Source: Dyella_B acidisoli (GTDB lineage Bacteria > Pseudomonadota > Gammaproteobacteria > Xanthomonadales > Rhodanobacteraceae). From it: a stretch of 64,000 bases of DNA. The DNA lies in contig NZ_CP064031.1 of the NCBI RefSeq assembly GCF_049532895.1, forward strand, positions 2,418,001-2,482,000, given 5' to 3'. A program made the translations under genes and the position numbers. Within the stretch, counting starts at the first letter, position 1. Every line of letters begins with the position of its first letter. Of this stretch, positions 26,412-35,787 are shown one piece after another. The notes below the pieces were generated by a model, which worked only from the letters and a program-made list of their open reading frames with translations, had not been told where the DNA came from and did no database searches.

Positions 26412-27035
26412 TCAAATGTTTCTAGCAAAACGACCAGTCAAAAGTTGAACAGTTACACTGGCGATTTCCTGCATTTCATGAATATCGGCACCGCTACGTG
26501 CGCGAAGCGCCAAGCTCTGCACCATCGCCGTAGTCTGCCTCCCCAACATCGGAGCTGAGATCGCCGAGTCGATTTCGTTGCAAGCCTGAGCGATTCGAAA
26601 ACGCCTCGCAAAAGCTTCGTCCAGCAAAGTGATGAGCCGTTTCAACGATGCCCGCACCGCAGGCGACTCGATCGCCTCTGCGGGTGCGGTGCACATTACT
26701 AGGCATCCACGTGATTTCGCACCCGAGAGATAATGATCAATAGACATCTTGAAGAAAGCGGACAATTCGTCACGCAGAGGCCGAGCCCCCGCTAACGCAA
26801 AATCAAGCGCGGCCTTCGTGTCGCCGATCACCCGGTCGACGACAGCGAGATACATAGCATTTTTATCGGGGAATGCATCGTACAGCCTTGGCCTGCTGAC
26901 GCCTGCAGCATCGGCGAGGTCGCTGAGCGAGGCTCCCGCATACCCCTTTTCCCAGAATACCCCCAGCACAGCATCGAGCACGTGGCTGTCATCAATCTGT
27001 TTGGGACGGCCGCGTGGCCTGTTGCTGACCTTCAT
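26412..27035 (-). CDS. TetR/AcrR-family transcriptional regulator
   Basis: Protein of 207 aa from ATG 27035; the frame is open further up to 27101 but that part has no domain. The N-terminal helix-turn-helix is clear: GRPKQIDDSHVLDAVLGVFW, then EKGYAGASLSDLADAAGVSR and LYDAFPDKNAMYLAVV. The C-terminal ligand domain has RGCLVMCTAPAEA, typical of the branch controlling quinone/aldehyde reductases. It is divergent from the GST gene at 27.4 kb, with about 350 bp between, so it may repress that gene and itself. Confidence 0.85.
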   Translation of the reverse strand: MKVSNRPRGRPKQIDDSHVLDAVLGVFWEKGYAGASLSDLADAAGVSRPRLYDAFPDKNAMYLAVVDRVIGDTKAALDFALAGARPLRDELSAFFKMSIDHYLSGAKSRGCLVMCTAPAEAIESPAVRASLKRLITLLDEAFARRFRIAQACNEIDSAISAPMLGRQTTAMVQSLALRARSGADIHEMQEIASVTVQLLTGRFARNI

Positions 27036-27383
27036 TTTCGTACCGATATGAAGATAATTATTGACAGGCCCATTTAACTGCAGAATGATACGAAAATCCA
27101 CAGTCGATGGAGAACCCTATGAAACTTTGACTTTTCGCCTTTAGCCTAAGGCTGCTCGATGTGATGCGCATTGTCTTCGGATTCGGCCTGAAGCGCTCGG
27201 CCGTGCCAGAAAGCCGTGTACCTACAGGTCAGCTGCCGCTGCTCCTTAGCATCACCAACCAAGCTCGGTGAGTTCGCAACGTTCAGGCGGCTCGGAGCTA
27301 CGTATTCCCAATACTTCAAGACATCAGCGCCGCTCCTCAAGCGGTGACGAGAGCGCTTGTCTCTGAATAACCAATTGGAGTGA

Positions 27384-28196
27384 ATGATGCAACATTATCC
27401 CGTTTACGAAAACCCCTATGTAAAGGTCAACATCAACAGCAACACCGTTTTGAAACTATACCGTTTCGCTGTCGGCAATCCGGAGGTGGCGCGCTACGTG
27501 TCCACTCTGTCGCCGCCTTCCACGAAATTGGAGGCGTACTTCAAAATATTCAAAATTTCCTACGAAGTTGTGCCGGTGACAAACACCGATGAGGCACCCC
27601 GCCACAAGGTGCCGTACATCCTTGCCGGCGACGTCAAGCTTACTGATTCCGATCTCATCATAAACTACCTGAAAAGGACACAAATCAATCCTGATGCCAA
27701 GCTGACTTCGGCGCAGCTGGCATTGGGGCATCTCGTTCAGCGCACGCTGGAAGATCACCTCTACTGGATCGTTGTCTATTATGAGTTTTACGATCAGAAC
27801 GGCTGGGACTTCCTCTTGCGAGCATCTGTAGGTGATCCCTCGGTACTCCCGCCACCGGTTATCGCTGCCTTTGACGAAGTACGGGCTGACCGGGCCAAGC
27901 GGTGCTATGACCAAGGAATTGCCCGTTACACGCCAAGCGAAATCTTAGAGAAGGCCTGCAAAGATCTTCAGGCAATCTCGGAGATTTTGGGTGACCACAA
28001 ATATCTACTCGGAACCGATCATCCGACATCGTTCGATGCAGTTTTAGTCGGCATGACCCTTGCGATATTCCAGGCAAGAGACATGCATCCCGAGATCACC
28101 GACTTCGCCCGCAAAAACCCGAACCTTAGTCGATACATGCATCGCATGCTCGGTACATATTTCCCAGAGCTTGAACTAGCCTTCCTGCCCGCATGA
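27384..28196 (+). CDS. Glutathione S-transferase-fold protein (metaxin/FAXC-like)
   Basis: Protein of 270 aa; GGAG lies 5-8 nt before ATG 27384 (ATG ATG, so either Met could be used). The N-terminal thioredoxin-like half has KLYRFAVGNPEVARYVSTLSPPSTKLEAYFKI and KVPYILAGDVKLTDSDLIINYL, where the cis-Pro VPYI and (E/D)S positions fit GST. The C-terminal helical half ends PNLSRYMHRMLGTYFPE. The lack of a CxxC/SxxC-like start and the Lys-rich beginning resemble metaxin/Faxc-type GSTs. Substrate unknown; detoxification is plausible from the neighbouring redox genes. Confidence 0.72.
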   Translation: MMQHYPVYENPYVKVNINSNTVLKLYRFAVGNPEVARYVSTLSPPSTKLEAYFKIFKISYEVVPVTNTDEAPRHKVPYILAGDVKLTDSDLIINYLKRTQINPDAKLTSAQLALGHLVQRTLEDHLYWIVVYYEFYDQNGWDFLLRASVGDPSVLPPPVIAAFDEVRADRAKRCYDQGIARYTPSEILEKACKDLQAISEILGDHKYLLGTDHPTSFDAVLVGMTLAIFQARDMHPEITDFARKNPNLSRYMHRMLGTYFPELELAFLPA

Positions 28197-28238
28197 TATC
28201 GCCACGCTCCTACACGCCAGCCCATCGGTGTAGGAGAG

Positions 28239-28263
28239 GTCGCCCGAGGTTATCTCGGGCGAC
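28239..28263 (+). terminator. Terminator-like hairpin after GST gene
   Basis: GTCGCCCGAG-GTTAT-CTCGGGCGAC, a perfect 10-bp stem about 40 nt past the stop. There is no long T-run. Confidence 0.65.
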
Positions 28264-28688
28264 GTCGTTATGAATTGTATCTCATTGGATGGCTTATCCA
28301 TTTCACCATTGCATTGAGGCCTTGCACGGCCATGTCGCGACAACTTTCTTTCCTGAGCATTGCGTCGAACCTACACCTACCAACTTAAGAAGTGTTGCAT
28401 TCTATCTGAAGATGTGCGGGTACTTAACCGCGCAGTATTTTCTTCGCAACACCAGAAGGACTGTCGCAGCCGATGATTTACTCTTGACTAAATGGCTTAC
28501 TTCGAACGGCAGTTTTTTAACCCAAGTTAGCGCTTAACTAGCAAGTATCTTATTTGTTCTTAGCGCGAAGTCGCCTATCAGCCGGATACGTCAATTCATA
28601 TGTGCCACGGCTTTGCTTGCGGAAGGCTCGAAGTGTTGCGAGCAAATTCTTGCACCAAAACCGGAGTAACCCGGAAAATACGACAAAG
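28264..28688. other. Intergenic, no gene recognised
   Basis: An AT-richer stretch with an 82-codon rightward frame (28289-28537) of unknown quality. I see no family motif and no RNA signature. Confidence 0.4.
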
Positions 28689-29318
28689 TTACAAACGGCC
28701 CACTGTCTGATCGATGACAGCACGCCACTGCTCTGGCGTGATCGCCTGCACCGCGCTTCTTCGCACCGAAGCACTCGATATCACAACATCGGGTCTCATT
28801 TCTCGTAATTTCAGCAAGCTGTCGCCCAAAGCTTTCTTTCGCCCGCCGGAGTGCCACTGCACAAGCGTTCCCCATCCATCGTCTTCGGGATAAATAAGGT
28901 CTCCGGTGAAGAGATAGCGATATCCATGGGGCGACTGGAAGACGAAGCAAGTACTACCGGAAGTGTGACCAGGCGTTGGAATGACTTCAACACTGTCTGG
29001 CTCAACACTTGAGCCATCAAATACGACGTCGACCTTACTGTATTTGCCAATGGCATTCACTTCTAGAGCATGGCTGCAAAGCTGATTTCCAAACATCTGC
29101 TTGATGGCAGCCAATGGTGGGCCCGCTTCATCACGATGACTCACGTATTGTCGAGAAATTCCTCCCAAGCGCTGAATCGCAATGAGGTCCTCATGGACGC
29201 CCGTGCTGTAGAAGAGTGTGTTGCCGCTATCCTGGGTCAGAAGATAAGCGTGCGTAGTGACCCCGTGGAAGGGATGCTCTTCTTGTGTTTCCCATAAATC
29301 GGGGAACAATTGTTTCAT
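28689..29318 (-). CDS. MBL-fold metallohydrolase with altered metal motif
   Basis: Protein of 209 aa from ATG 29318 (MKQLFPDLWETQEEHPF); the upstream extension lacks homology features. The fold is shown by THAYLLTQDSGNTLFYSTG, PTPGHTSGSTCF (His of the third metal motif) and YLFTGDLIY (bridging Asp). The usual HxHxDH motif appears as SHRDEAG, so one or two first-site metal ligands are missing. It may be a one-metal or non-hydrolytic member. It ends next to, and is transcribed in the same direction as, the MDR oxidoreductase upstream, with about 90 bp between them. Confidence 0.72.
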   Translation of the reverse strand: MKQLFPDLWETQEEHPFHGVTTHAYLLTQDSGNTLFYSTGVHEDLIAIQRLGGISRQYVSHRDEAGPPLAAIKQMFGNQLCSHALEVNAIGKYSKVDVVFDGSSVEPDSVEVIPTPGHTSGSTCFVFQSPHGYRYLFTGDLIYPEDDGWGTLVQWHSGGRKKALGDSLLKLREMRPDVVISSASVRRSAVQAITPEQWRAVIDQTVGRL

Positions 29319-29410
29319 TGAAGCACTTCTCGTAACCCAGGAAAAAGACAACCCGATACCGGGAGAGCCAACCACACACCGTGGCGCGACTCTTGCGCTA
29401 ATCGCTCAGC

Positions 29411-30412
29411 TCAGCCATCAGATGACAGCAGAACGGCACCGCGGCGTGGGGTTTCTTGAGCCGAAGCCATTGCTTTGACAGCATCCGGAAGTGGGAATAC
29501 TCGATAGTCAGCAAAGCTTGCCGCGTTGGCCCGGATTACGTGGAAAATATCTTTGAGGTCGCTGGCTCGTTGATCGGAGGACAACTCCCTCACGTTCACC
29601 CCTTTTAACGTCAACCCGCGAACCGTCAAAGCAATGCTCGACACCATCGAGGGGGAATAATCTAGCCCCCCATAAGTCAGCAGTGTGCCCCGATCAGCTA
29701 GGACGTCGAGCAGATCCGCCGTCATTGCTCCGCCAATTGGATCGATTGCCACTTTCGGTGCACTGCCATAAACAGCCCTCGCCTGATCTTTCCAGTCGCT
29801 GGCCGAGGTATCGATCACAGGGACATCGGGAAATACAGCGGAGAGGACGTTGGCGGATGGTAGACTTCGGACCGTCGTGATGAGTTCGAGTCCACGCATT
29901 TTGGCCAATGCGATCAGATTGCGGCCAACGCTCGAGCCCGCCGCTGTCACCAGAATTGGTGCCCTTTCATCACCAAGGCTCCAGGTGGCAGCAGTTTCGC
30001 GGAGGAGCGTGGCAGCGGTGATGCCGTTAATCATCACCTGAGAGGCAGCTTCGTCGCTGATGTCATCAGGGATAAGAATGAGATCTTCTGTTGATACCGT
30101 GACGTGTTCCGCCCACGTGCCGTGAACATGGAACAATCCGACACGTTTCCCCACTCCAAACCCGCTGGACAGATCCACTCCAGAGCCCACGGCTGCAATC
30201 GTGCCCACACCATCCCCTCCCGGGACCAAGCCAGACTCGGGAATGGGAAGAGGTACGATTCCGCGGATCATAAGGCCATCGATGGGGTGCACCATCCTCT
30301 GGTGCACCTTAACCAAGACCTGACCAGGACCGGGCGTAGGAATCCCCAGGGATTCGTTCGGTACCAGCACCTCGCTGGGCTCGCCGTGACGGCGGTAAAT
30401 CATGGATTTCAT
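29411..30412 (-). CDS. NADPH:quinone/zinc-independent oxidoreductase (MDR family)
   Basis: Protein of 333 aa from ATG 30412, with AGGA 8-11 nt upstream; the frame continues to 30451. The GroES-like N-terminal domain contains GPGQVLVKVHQRMVHPID and PGGDGVGTIAAVGSGV. The Rossmann domain holds ILVTAAGSSVGRNLIALAK, a variant of the usual GGxGxxG. No zinc-binding Cys cluster is present, so it is the quinone-oxidoreductase/enoyl-reductase type. It is co-directional with the MBL gene downstream; upstream lies a fragment of an aldo/keto reductase and a divergent LysR gene that may regulate it. Confidence 0.83.
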   Translation of the reverse strand: MKSMIYRRHGEPSEVLVPNESLGIPTPGPGQVLVKVHQRMVHPIDGLMIRGIVPLPIPESGLVPGGDGVGTIAAVGSGVDLSSGFGVGKRVGLFHVHGTWAEHVTVSTEDLILIPDDISDEAASQVMINGITAATLLRETAATWSLGDERAPILVTAAGSSVGRNLIALAKMRGLELITTVRSLPSANVLSAVFPDVPVIDTSASDWKDQARAVYGSAPKVAIDPIGGAMTADLLDVLADRGTLLTYGGLDYSPSMVSSIALTVRGLTLKGVNVRELSSDQRASDLKDIFHVIRANAASFADYRVFPLPDAVKAMASAQETPRRGAVLLSSDG

Positions 30413-30472
30413 TATTTTGTCCTGAGGATGGGCGCGCTCAGCTAGACACACATGCTGACTTGCGCATGCGAA

Positions 30473-30652
30473 CTAGTACCCAGGCGCAGTGCTTAGGGTT
30501 CCAGGTACGGCAAGCGCAGCCTCATGATCACTGGGCGCACCGAAAACACCCGAGCCCGCCAGTTGCATAGCGCCATAGCCCAGTCGCTTCACACTGCGAT
30601 CACCTAGGGAGAATTGACCTCCAAGATCACCAAATCGCTCGTTCGTTTGCAT
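30473..30652 (-). pseudogene. Truncated aldo/keto reductase, N-terminus only
   Basis: From ATG 30652 the minus strand encodes 59 residues: a start ...GGQFSLGDRSVKRLGYGAMQLAG then VFGAPSDHEAALAV, which is the opening of an aldo/keto reductase (first beta strand and loop). The sequence then breaks into PGTLSTAPGY-stop. The catalytic Tyr, Lys and His are all lost. The start lies divergent from the LysR gene, as expected for the original LysR target. Confidence 0.75.
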
Positions 30653-30749
30653 GAGTGGCCACCAGTCGTCTTGTAGGCTCCTATGTTGGCAGCTACGATT
30701 GCGTAGATTAACGCCACTAATCCGGACAACCTGTACGGAATGCCGAACA

Positions 30750-31655
30750 ATGCGCGCTGACTTAACTGAGCTCAACGCCTTTCTTGCGGTGGCGGATGCC
30801 GGGGGCTTTCGGGATGCGGCACGCGAAGCCAATGTCAGCCCTTCAACGTTGAGCGATGCGGTACGACGCCTCGAGGGGCGATTGGGGATGCGACTCCTTC
30901 ATCGCACGACCCGTAGCGTCACCCCTACGGAGGTAGGCGCTCTTTTAATCGAGCGCCTCCGGCCGGCGCTTGGCGAGGTCGACGCCGCGCTTCAGATGCT
31001 GGAGAGCATGAGTGGACGCCCTGCGGGAACACTACGCCTGAATGTGCCCGTCAGTGCAGCAAGATTAACGCTACCCGCCATCCTGCCTGGGTTCATGATT
31101 GCTTATCCCGACATCCGCGTGGAAATCGATGCCGATGACCATTTGGTCGATGTCCTTGCTTTGGGCAACGACGCAGGCATTCGTCACGACGAGCGACTCG
31201 AACAAGACATGATCGCGGTGCCTATTGGACCGAGAGTGCAGCGCTACGCGACCGCCGCAGCACCAGGATATTTGGACAAGCATGGTCGACCGACGCATCC
31301 CCGTGACCTGCTCGGGCACTCATGCATCGTTGGTCGCTTCGTTGGCGGAGCACTTGCAACGCCCTGGGAATATGAGCGTAACGGCGAGGTGTTTCGAGTT
31401 GATCCGCAAAGCCGACTTGTCGTCAAAGTCGGAGGAGCCACCGATCTTGGCGTAGAGGCGGCGATAGCCGGCATTGGAATCATCCATTTGTTCGAAGATT
31501 GGCTTCGCCCGCATTTTGAAAGCGGCCAATTGGAACCCGTGCTTTCGGAATGGTGGCAGTCGTTTACAGGGCCGTTTCTTTATTACTCTGGGCGCCGCCT
31601 AGTCCCACCTGCGTTACGCGCATTCATCGACTACATCAAGACAGCATCCCACTAG
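30750..31655 (+). CDS. LysR-family transcriptional regulator
   Basis: Protein of 301 aa from ATG 30750; the frame is open from 30651 but the HTH starts here. The HTH reads LTELNAFLAVADAGGFRDAA, REANVSPSTLSDAVRRLEGR and LGMRLLHRTTRSVTPTEVG. The effector domain is GRPAGTLRLNVPVSAARLTLP... and shows EIDADDHLVDVLALGNDAGIR. The C-terminal part is the usual second half. It is divergent from the truncated aldo/keto reductase and the MDR gene, its likely former and present targets. Confidence 0.9.
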   Translation: MRADLTELNAFLAVADAGGFRDAAREANVSPSTLSDAVRRLEGRLGMRLLHRTTRSVTPTEVGALLIERLRPALGEVDAALQMLESMSGRPAGTLRLNVPVSAARLTLPAILPGFMIAYPDIRVEIDADDHLVDVLALGNDAGIRHDERLEQDMIAVPIGPRVQRYATAAAPGYLDKHGRPTHPRDLLGHSCIVGRFVGGALATPWEYERNGEVFRVDPQSRLVVKVGGATDLGVEAAIAGIGIIHLFEDWLRPHFESGQLEPVLSEWWQSFTGPFLYYSGRRLVPPALRAFIDYIKTASH

Positions 31656-31823
31656 GGCCCGACACGCGAGTGTATCTGGCCTATATCTCGATGAAGGACA
31701 ACGACGTAAATGCCGAAATTGTCGGCCGGCTGCAATAAAATCCTTACGACGTATTTCAGCTCTCCCGCGAAGAAGGTGCGGAGTCGCAAGTAAGCAGTTG
31801 GTACCGCTTGACGGATTCACCGC

Positions 31824-32297
31824 TCAGCCTTGCACTGCGGCATAGACCTTGCTGATGTCGAACATGTTGTGGACGGAGATGAATTTCTCCGATGCTACAT
31901 CGATGGTGAAGATCGAAGTCGCCGGCAGCGCTATGCGCTTCAAAGCCGCGCCTTCACCAACGGAGAAGATCGGGAGCGCTGTCGATACGACCGTTACGGA
32001 GGATGCGGGCCGTCCGGGGAGCAGGTCTACAGGCACGACATCGCCCATGAGCGGGTTCGTCCAGACCTCGACCTTGGTATGCTCGATTCCCGCCAGGGCC
32101 TGACCGAACCCATTAGTGAACTCCCTGATGGCATCGATCGTCATGATGGGCTCATCGGCGTTGAACTGCAGCAACGTCGTCGGCGCCGGATAGTAGAGAC
32201 CGGCGAGCCGATCACCGTCCAGGGAATCGACGGCGTCGTAATAGTTCTGCACAATCCGCACGATATTCACGTCTGCAAGGGGTGGTTTGTTTTTCAT
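31824..32297 (-). CDS. NTF2-like/SnoaL-like protein
   Basis: Protein of 157 aa from ATG 32297 (MKNKPPLAD), with AAGGA about 12 nt upstream; ATG 32309 is an alternative. The cone-shaped NTF2 fold is suggested by VNIVRIVQNYYDAVDSLDGDRLAGLYYP at the start, IREFTNGFGQALAGIEHTK in the middle and a strand-rich end (FTIDVASEKFISVHNMFDIS). Such proteins bind or isomerise small hydrophobic molecules. No catalytic Asp/His pair can be assigned. It is convergent with the LysR gene. Confidence 0.65.
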   Translation of the reverse strand: MKNKPPLADVNIVRIVQNYYDAVDSLDGDRLAGLYYPAPTTLLQFNADEPIMTIDAIREFTNGFGQALAGIEHTKVEVWTNPLMGDVVPVDLLPGRPASSVTVVSTALPIFSVGEGAALKRIALPATSIFTIDVASEKFISVHNMFDISKVYAAVQG

Positions 32298-32695
32298 GAT
32301 CAATTGCATTCCTTTTTTGGGGCATGTAAACAAAGATAAAATAAGTGAAGTTTAGTTATAACATGAAGCGGTAGGACGCACCTTCGCCGAATCTTCTTGC
32401 CCAGTGCAGCAATGACCTCGTCAATGGTTGCGCACCACTTTCTTGTGGACACCTATCGGCCCAAAGATGCGCTAGAGATAACAACATCGTGACTGCAAGA
32501 TCCGCAACTTCGAAGGACTTTTTCTTAAATCTCATCCATCGCGCCAGTGCTATAAAGAACGAAGTATCTATCGATTGAAACACCTATTTGTCTTCGCTAA
32601 CAAACGTCATGAATATTCTTTTGAAATCTCTTTTCGCTTTGCTGCGATTCATTCAAAGTATAGCCCATGATGGACTAATTATTTGTAGCTCTAAA
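32298..32695. other. AT-rich intergenic region, no gene recognised
   Basis: A 75-codon leftward frame (32356-32583) is open but has no recognisable family. The upstream promoter of the NTF2-like gene should be near 32330. Confidence 0.4.
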
Positions 32696-32863
32696 TTCCA
32701 CAAAGTTCGGAAAATATGTCGCCACTAAGGTGACTTTTTCTACAGTAGGATCCGTCACTCGAGCGTGCCAAAGCTGCTACGTTCGCGATGCGAAATGGCT
32801 CCAACTCCTTTCCGTTGTCACAGCTTCTTTTCGTGTGTGATCTTCATTGAGAAAATTCGGATG
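32696..32863 (+). repeat. Promoter/leader element, copy 1
   Basis: Shares ordered blocks with 35364-35528 and, on the other strand, 50965-50804. The blocks are CAAAG-TCGGAAAATATGTCGCCA, then TTCTACAGTA, then TTGAGAAaaTTCGG directly before an ATG. GTCGCC to ATG is 143 nt. The ATG (32861) opens only a 14-codon frame, ending in TAG. Confidence 0.75.
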
Positions 32864-33015
32864 AAGAATGCGCCGCCTAAAGAACCTCAGAAGAAATCAA
32901 AATAGACGGACAAACATTCATCGACGTGTAGAGTCATGCAGTCCCCCCTCCCTTTTTCATGTCATGTGGCTCATGTCTTCGATACGGAATACCCAATGAG
33001 AGATAGGAGCCGACC

Positions 33016-33402
33016 ATGACCTGGTCTTCAGGCGAACTACACCACATCGTTAAAGCGGACGATGTCAAGATCGCATCGCTCCGTGATGACCGTATGACTC
33101 CAGGCACTCAAACATGGGTTTGGTGTGTTGCTGTGAACGGTGAACTGTACGTGCGCGCCTACAACGGAAAGCAATCCCGCTCATATCAGGCTGCCATTCG
33201 CCAGGGTGCCGGGCTGATCGTCGCCGCTGGGATGGTCTGGGTCGTGAAGTTCGAACTGGCTGCTGGGGAAATCAACGCAAGCATCGACGATGCCTATCGT
33301 GCCCAACACAAGGGAAGCCCTAGTCTCCGGTCGATGATAAACGATGGCGCACGCGAAGCGACTACCAAGGTAACTCTTCAGCGTAATACCTCGAATAACT
33401 GA
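33016..33402 (+). CDS. DUF2255 family protein
   Basis: Protein of 128 aa; AGGAGC lies before ATG 33016 (AGATAGGAGCCGACC). It shows the DUF2255 pattern: W.S.ELHHIVKADDVKIASLR, TWVWCVAVNGELYVRAYNGK and SRSYQAAIRQGAG. The family has an FMN-binding split-barrel-like look and no known reaction. It lies 150 bp downstream of leader copy 1, which may supply its promoter. Confidence 0.75.
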   Translation: MTWSSGELHHIVKADDVKIASLRDDRMTPGTQTWVWCVAVNGELYVRAYNGKQSRSYQAAIRQGAGLIVAAGMVWVVKFELAAGEINASIDDAYRAQHKGSPSLRSMINDGAREATTKVTLQRNTSNN

Positions 33403-33722
33403 TAACTGCATCAATGATGCAATTGACCATTCCGTCTAAAAAATAAGGTGCATTAAGAGGTCAGCCACGCCCCATCTTCGCTTTACTGACCTATAACGGC
33501 CCTTGTCAATTCAGAGCACATCCATCCAATCAAGACATGACCACTTCATTCGCTGAATGAAATTGAGTGTTGATAGAAGTGCGGGATCTGTAGGGCAATC
33601 ACATTTAATAAGTTAAACTTCATACGTACATTTTCAGATGCTTTTTAATGTTGCCTAATACTTACTTATTAGTATTTTGGTTAAAAAGCATCTAGGCTCG
33701 CTAATAACTCGGAGGAATCATT
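33403..33722. other. Upstream region of hpnH
   Basis: No coding frame. A short dyad AATACT-N8-AGTATT (33657-33676) lies about 45 nt before the hpnH start and could be a regulator site or a weak terminator. The region is clearly richer in A/T than the genes. Confidence 0.4.
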
Positions 33723-34844
33723 TTGGCAATCCCTCTCATTCAACAAGCCTCGATTGCGCGCTACATTATCAAGAAAAAGCTAAGCGGTCAGAAACGTTAC
33801 CCGCTGGCGATGATGTTGGAGCCTTTGTTTCAGTGCAATTTGGCTTGCGCCGGTTGCGGAAAGATCGACCATCCAAAGGAAATTCTGCAAAAGCGCATGA
33901 GCGTTGAGCAGGCGCTGGCTGCCGTGGACGAGTGCGACCCGCCCGTGGTGTCGATTCCCGGCGGCGAGCCACTTATCCACAAGGACCTTCCTAAGATTGT
34001 CGAAGGCATTATCGCGCGTAAGAAGTTTGTGTATCTGTGCACTAATGCGATCCTGCTACCCAAACACATCGACGAATACAAGCCATCACCCTATTTTACT
34101 TGGTCGGTACACCTGGATGGTTTGGAAAAGCACCATGACGAGTCTGTGTGTATGGACGGAGTATTTCAGAAGGCTGTGACTGCGATCAAGTTGGCATTGT
34201 CAAAGGGTTTTCGCGTTACTGTAAACTGCACGCTCTTCAACGGTGAGCAGCCAGAAGAAGTGGCCGACTTCTTCGACTATGCGATGGGACTGGGTGTCGA
34301 AGGGATTACCGTGTCGCCAGGTTATAGTTACCAGCATGCGCCACGTCATGATGTGTTTCTTGGCCGTGCCGAAAGCAAGCAGTTATTCCGCAACATCTTC
34401 AAAATTAGTAAGGAACGTAAGAGCAACTGGGCATTCAATCAGTCGGCGATGTTCATGGACTTCCTTGCGGGAAATCAGAGCTATCAATGCACGCCATGGT
34501 CCACCCCTACTTATAACATTTTTGGCTGGCAAAAGCCTTGCTATCTGCTGGTCGATGAAGGTTACGCAGAGACGTACAATGAATTGATGACAGAAACTGC
34601 GTGGGATAGGTACGGCGTAGGCATTAATCCGAAGTGCGATAACTGCATGGCGCATTGCGGCTTTGAAGGTACCGCCGTAGATGACATGTTTACCAGCCCC
34701 TTGAAGGCGTTGAAGGTGTCAATGTTTGGCCCTCGCACGGATGGCCCGATGGTGCAAGATTTGCAGGTAAAATACGGCGATCGAACTGAAGCCACAGCCA
34801 TACATATTCCGATCAGTTCGATTCAACGCCGCACTGATAGATGA
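33723..34844 (+). CDS. hpnH: Adenosyl-hopene transferase HpnH (radical SAM)
   Basis: Protein of 373 aa starting at TTG 33723, chosen because GGAGG lies 8 nt upstream and the alignment begins at MAIPL. Radical-SAM cluster C38-x3-C42-x2-C45 (QCNLACAGCGK) is intact; GGEPL follows. The C-terminal region has a second Cys group (PKCDNCMAHCGFEG). HpnH joins the 5'-deoxyadenosyl radical to diploptene to make adenosylhopane, the first step of C35 extended hopanoids. No squalene-hopene cyclase or other hpn gene is in the window, so it is isolated from its pathway here. Confidence 0.9.
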   Translation: MAIPLIQQASIARYIIKKKLSGQKRYPLAMMLEPLFQCNLACAGCGKIDHPKEILQKRMSVEQALAAVDECDPPVVSIPGGEPLIHKDLPKIVEGIIARKKFVYLCTNAILLPKHIDEYKPSPYFTWSVHLDGLEKHHDESVCMDGVFQKAVTAIKLALSKGFRVTVNCTLFNGEQPEEVADFFDYAMGLGVEGITVSPGYSYQHAPRHDVFLGRAESKQLFRNIFKISKERKSNWAFNQSAMFMDFLAGNQSYQCTPWSTPTYNIFGWQKPCYLLVDEGYAETYNELMTETAWDRYGVGINPKCDNCMAHCGFEGTAVDDMFTSPLKALKVSMFGPRTDGPMVQDLQVKYGDRTEATAIHIPISSIQRRTDR

Positions 34845-35363
34845 AAAGTGGATCACCGAAATAAGCCATTATCATTAGCGACTTAAACGTGCTCTATATC
34901 ATCGTCAGGCACCATACGTAGGCCACATCATGTGTGTGGCCGGTGAGCTTGGATGCGAATTCGGATGCCGAACGTAGCCGATTAAATTGGGCTTCATAAG
35001 GCAGAAAATAGAGTATTCGGAAAGCGCGTTCAACCTCAATTGTGGGCCAGATTATTCGCACGACCGGCTTGACTGTCGCAAATTGTAAGGGGTTATTAAG
35101 CATGCGCGCTCTGATCCAGTAGCCGGCTTTCTCCCCTTTCCTTTCAATTTTTGCAACGTTGGAACGGCCATTAGGTGACATTGCTTGGCTTGAGTTAGTG
35201 GACACTTATTGCTCACCTAGAGATAAACCGCGCAGCAAGCAGGAAAAAAATCGTATTTATGCACCTTCTTTCATCGAACAAGTGCGCGATAAAATTGGCA
35301 ATGTGCTGCTTTAACTCGCTTTAAAAGAAAGCCTATGACGGTTTGCGAATCGTAGCCTTTGGC
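34845..35363. other. Intergenic with an unrecognised short tail frame
   Basis: A rightward frame near 35160-35313 reads LERPLGDIAWLELVDTY...FIEQVRDKIGNVLL-stop and could be the end of a lost gene. A 103-codon leftward frame (34894-35205) overlaps it. Neither shows a family. Confidence 0.35.
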
Positions 35364-35528
35364 TCTACAAAGATCGGAAAATATGTCGCCAGTAAGGCGA
35401 CTTTTCTACAGTAACATCTTCAGCCAAACATACTGTTGCTACAACATCTGCGATGTCGAGTAGCTGCAATACCTGCCCTTTCATCCGCGACACCTTTCCG
35501 CGCACTCTTTCGTTGAGAAACTCGGATG
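35364..35528 (+). repeat. Promoter/leader element, copy 2
   Basis: TCTACAAAGATCGGAAAATATGTCGCC begins the core, with GTCGCC-AGTAA-GGCGAC able to form a hairpin followed by TTTTCTACAGTA. The element ends CGTTGAGAAACTCGG immediately before ATG 35526. GTCGCC to ATG is 141 nt. The ATG opens a 24-codon frame only. Confidence 0.78.
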
Positions 35529-35787
35529 CAGACTCTGTTACCTATGACAGTAGACATTGCCGAGACCAGCCACCCGCTCAATGCGGGTAGACAGAATTAG
35601 CGATGCGTTTCCCGACGAAGCGGCCCATGCGAGCCTCATCAAAGAAAGTGCTGCCCTCGTCGAAACCCTTCTGACCTGCCGTGAAGTCTGATCGCACTCC
35701 ACTGTCCCCGCTCGCGATTGCAACCTGCCAGGCCACGCATTTTTTGCAAGTTATTCGAACGCTTGCAGGAGATGGAGGGATCTGCCC

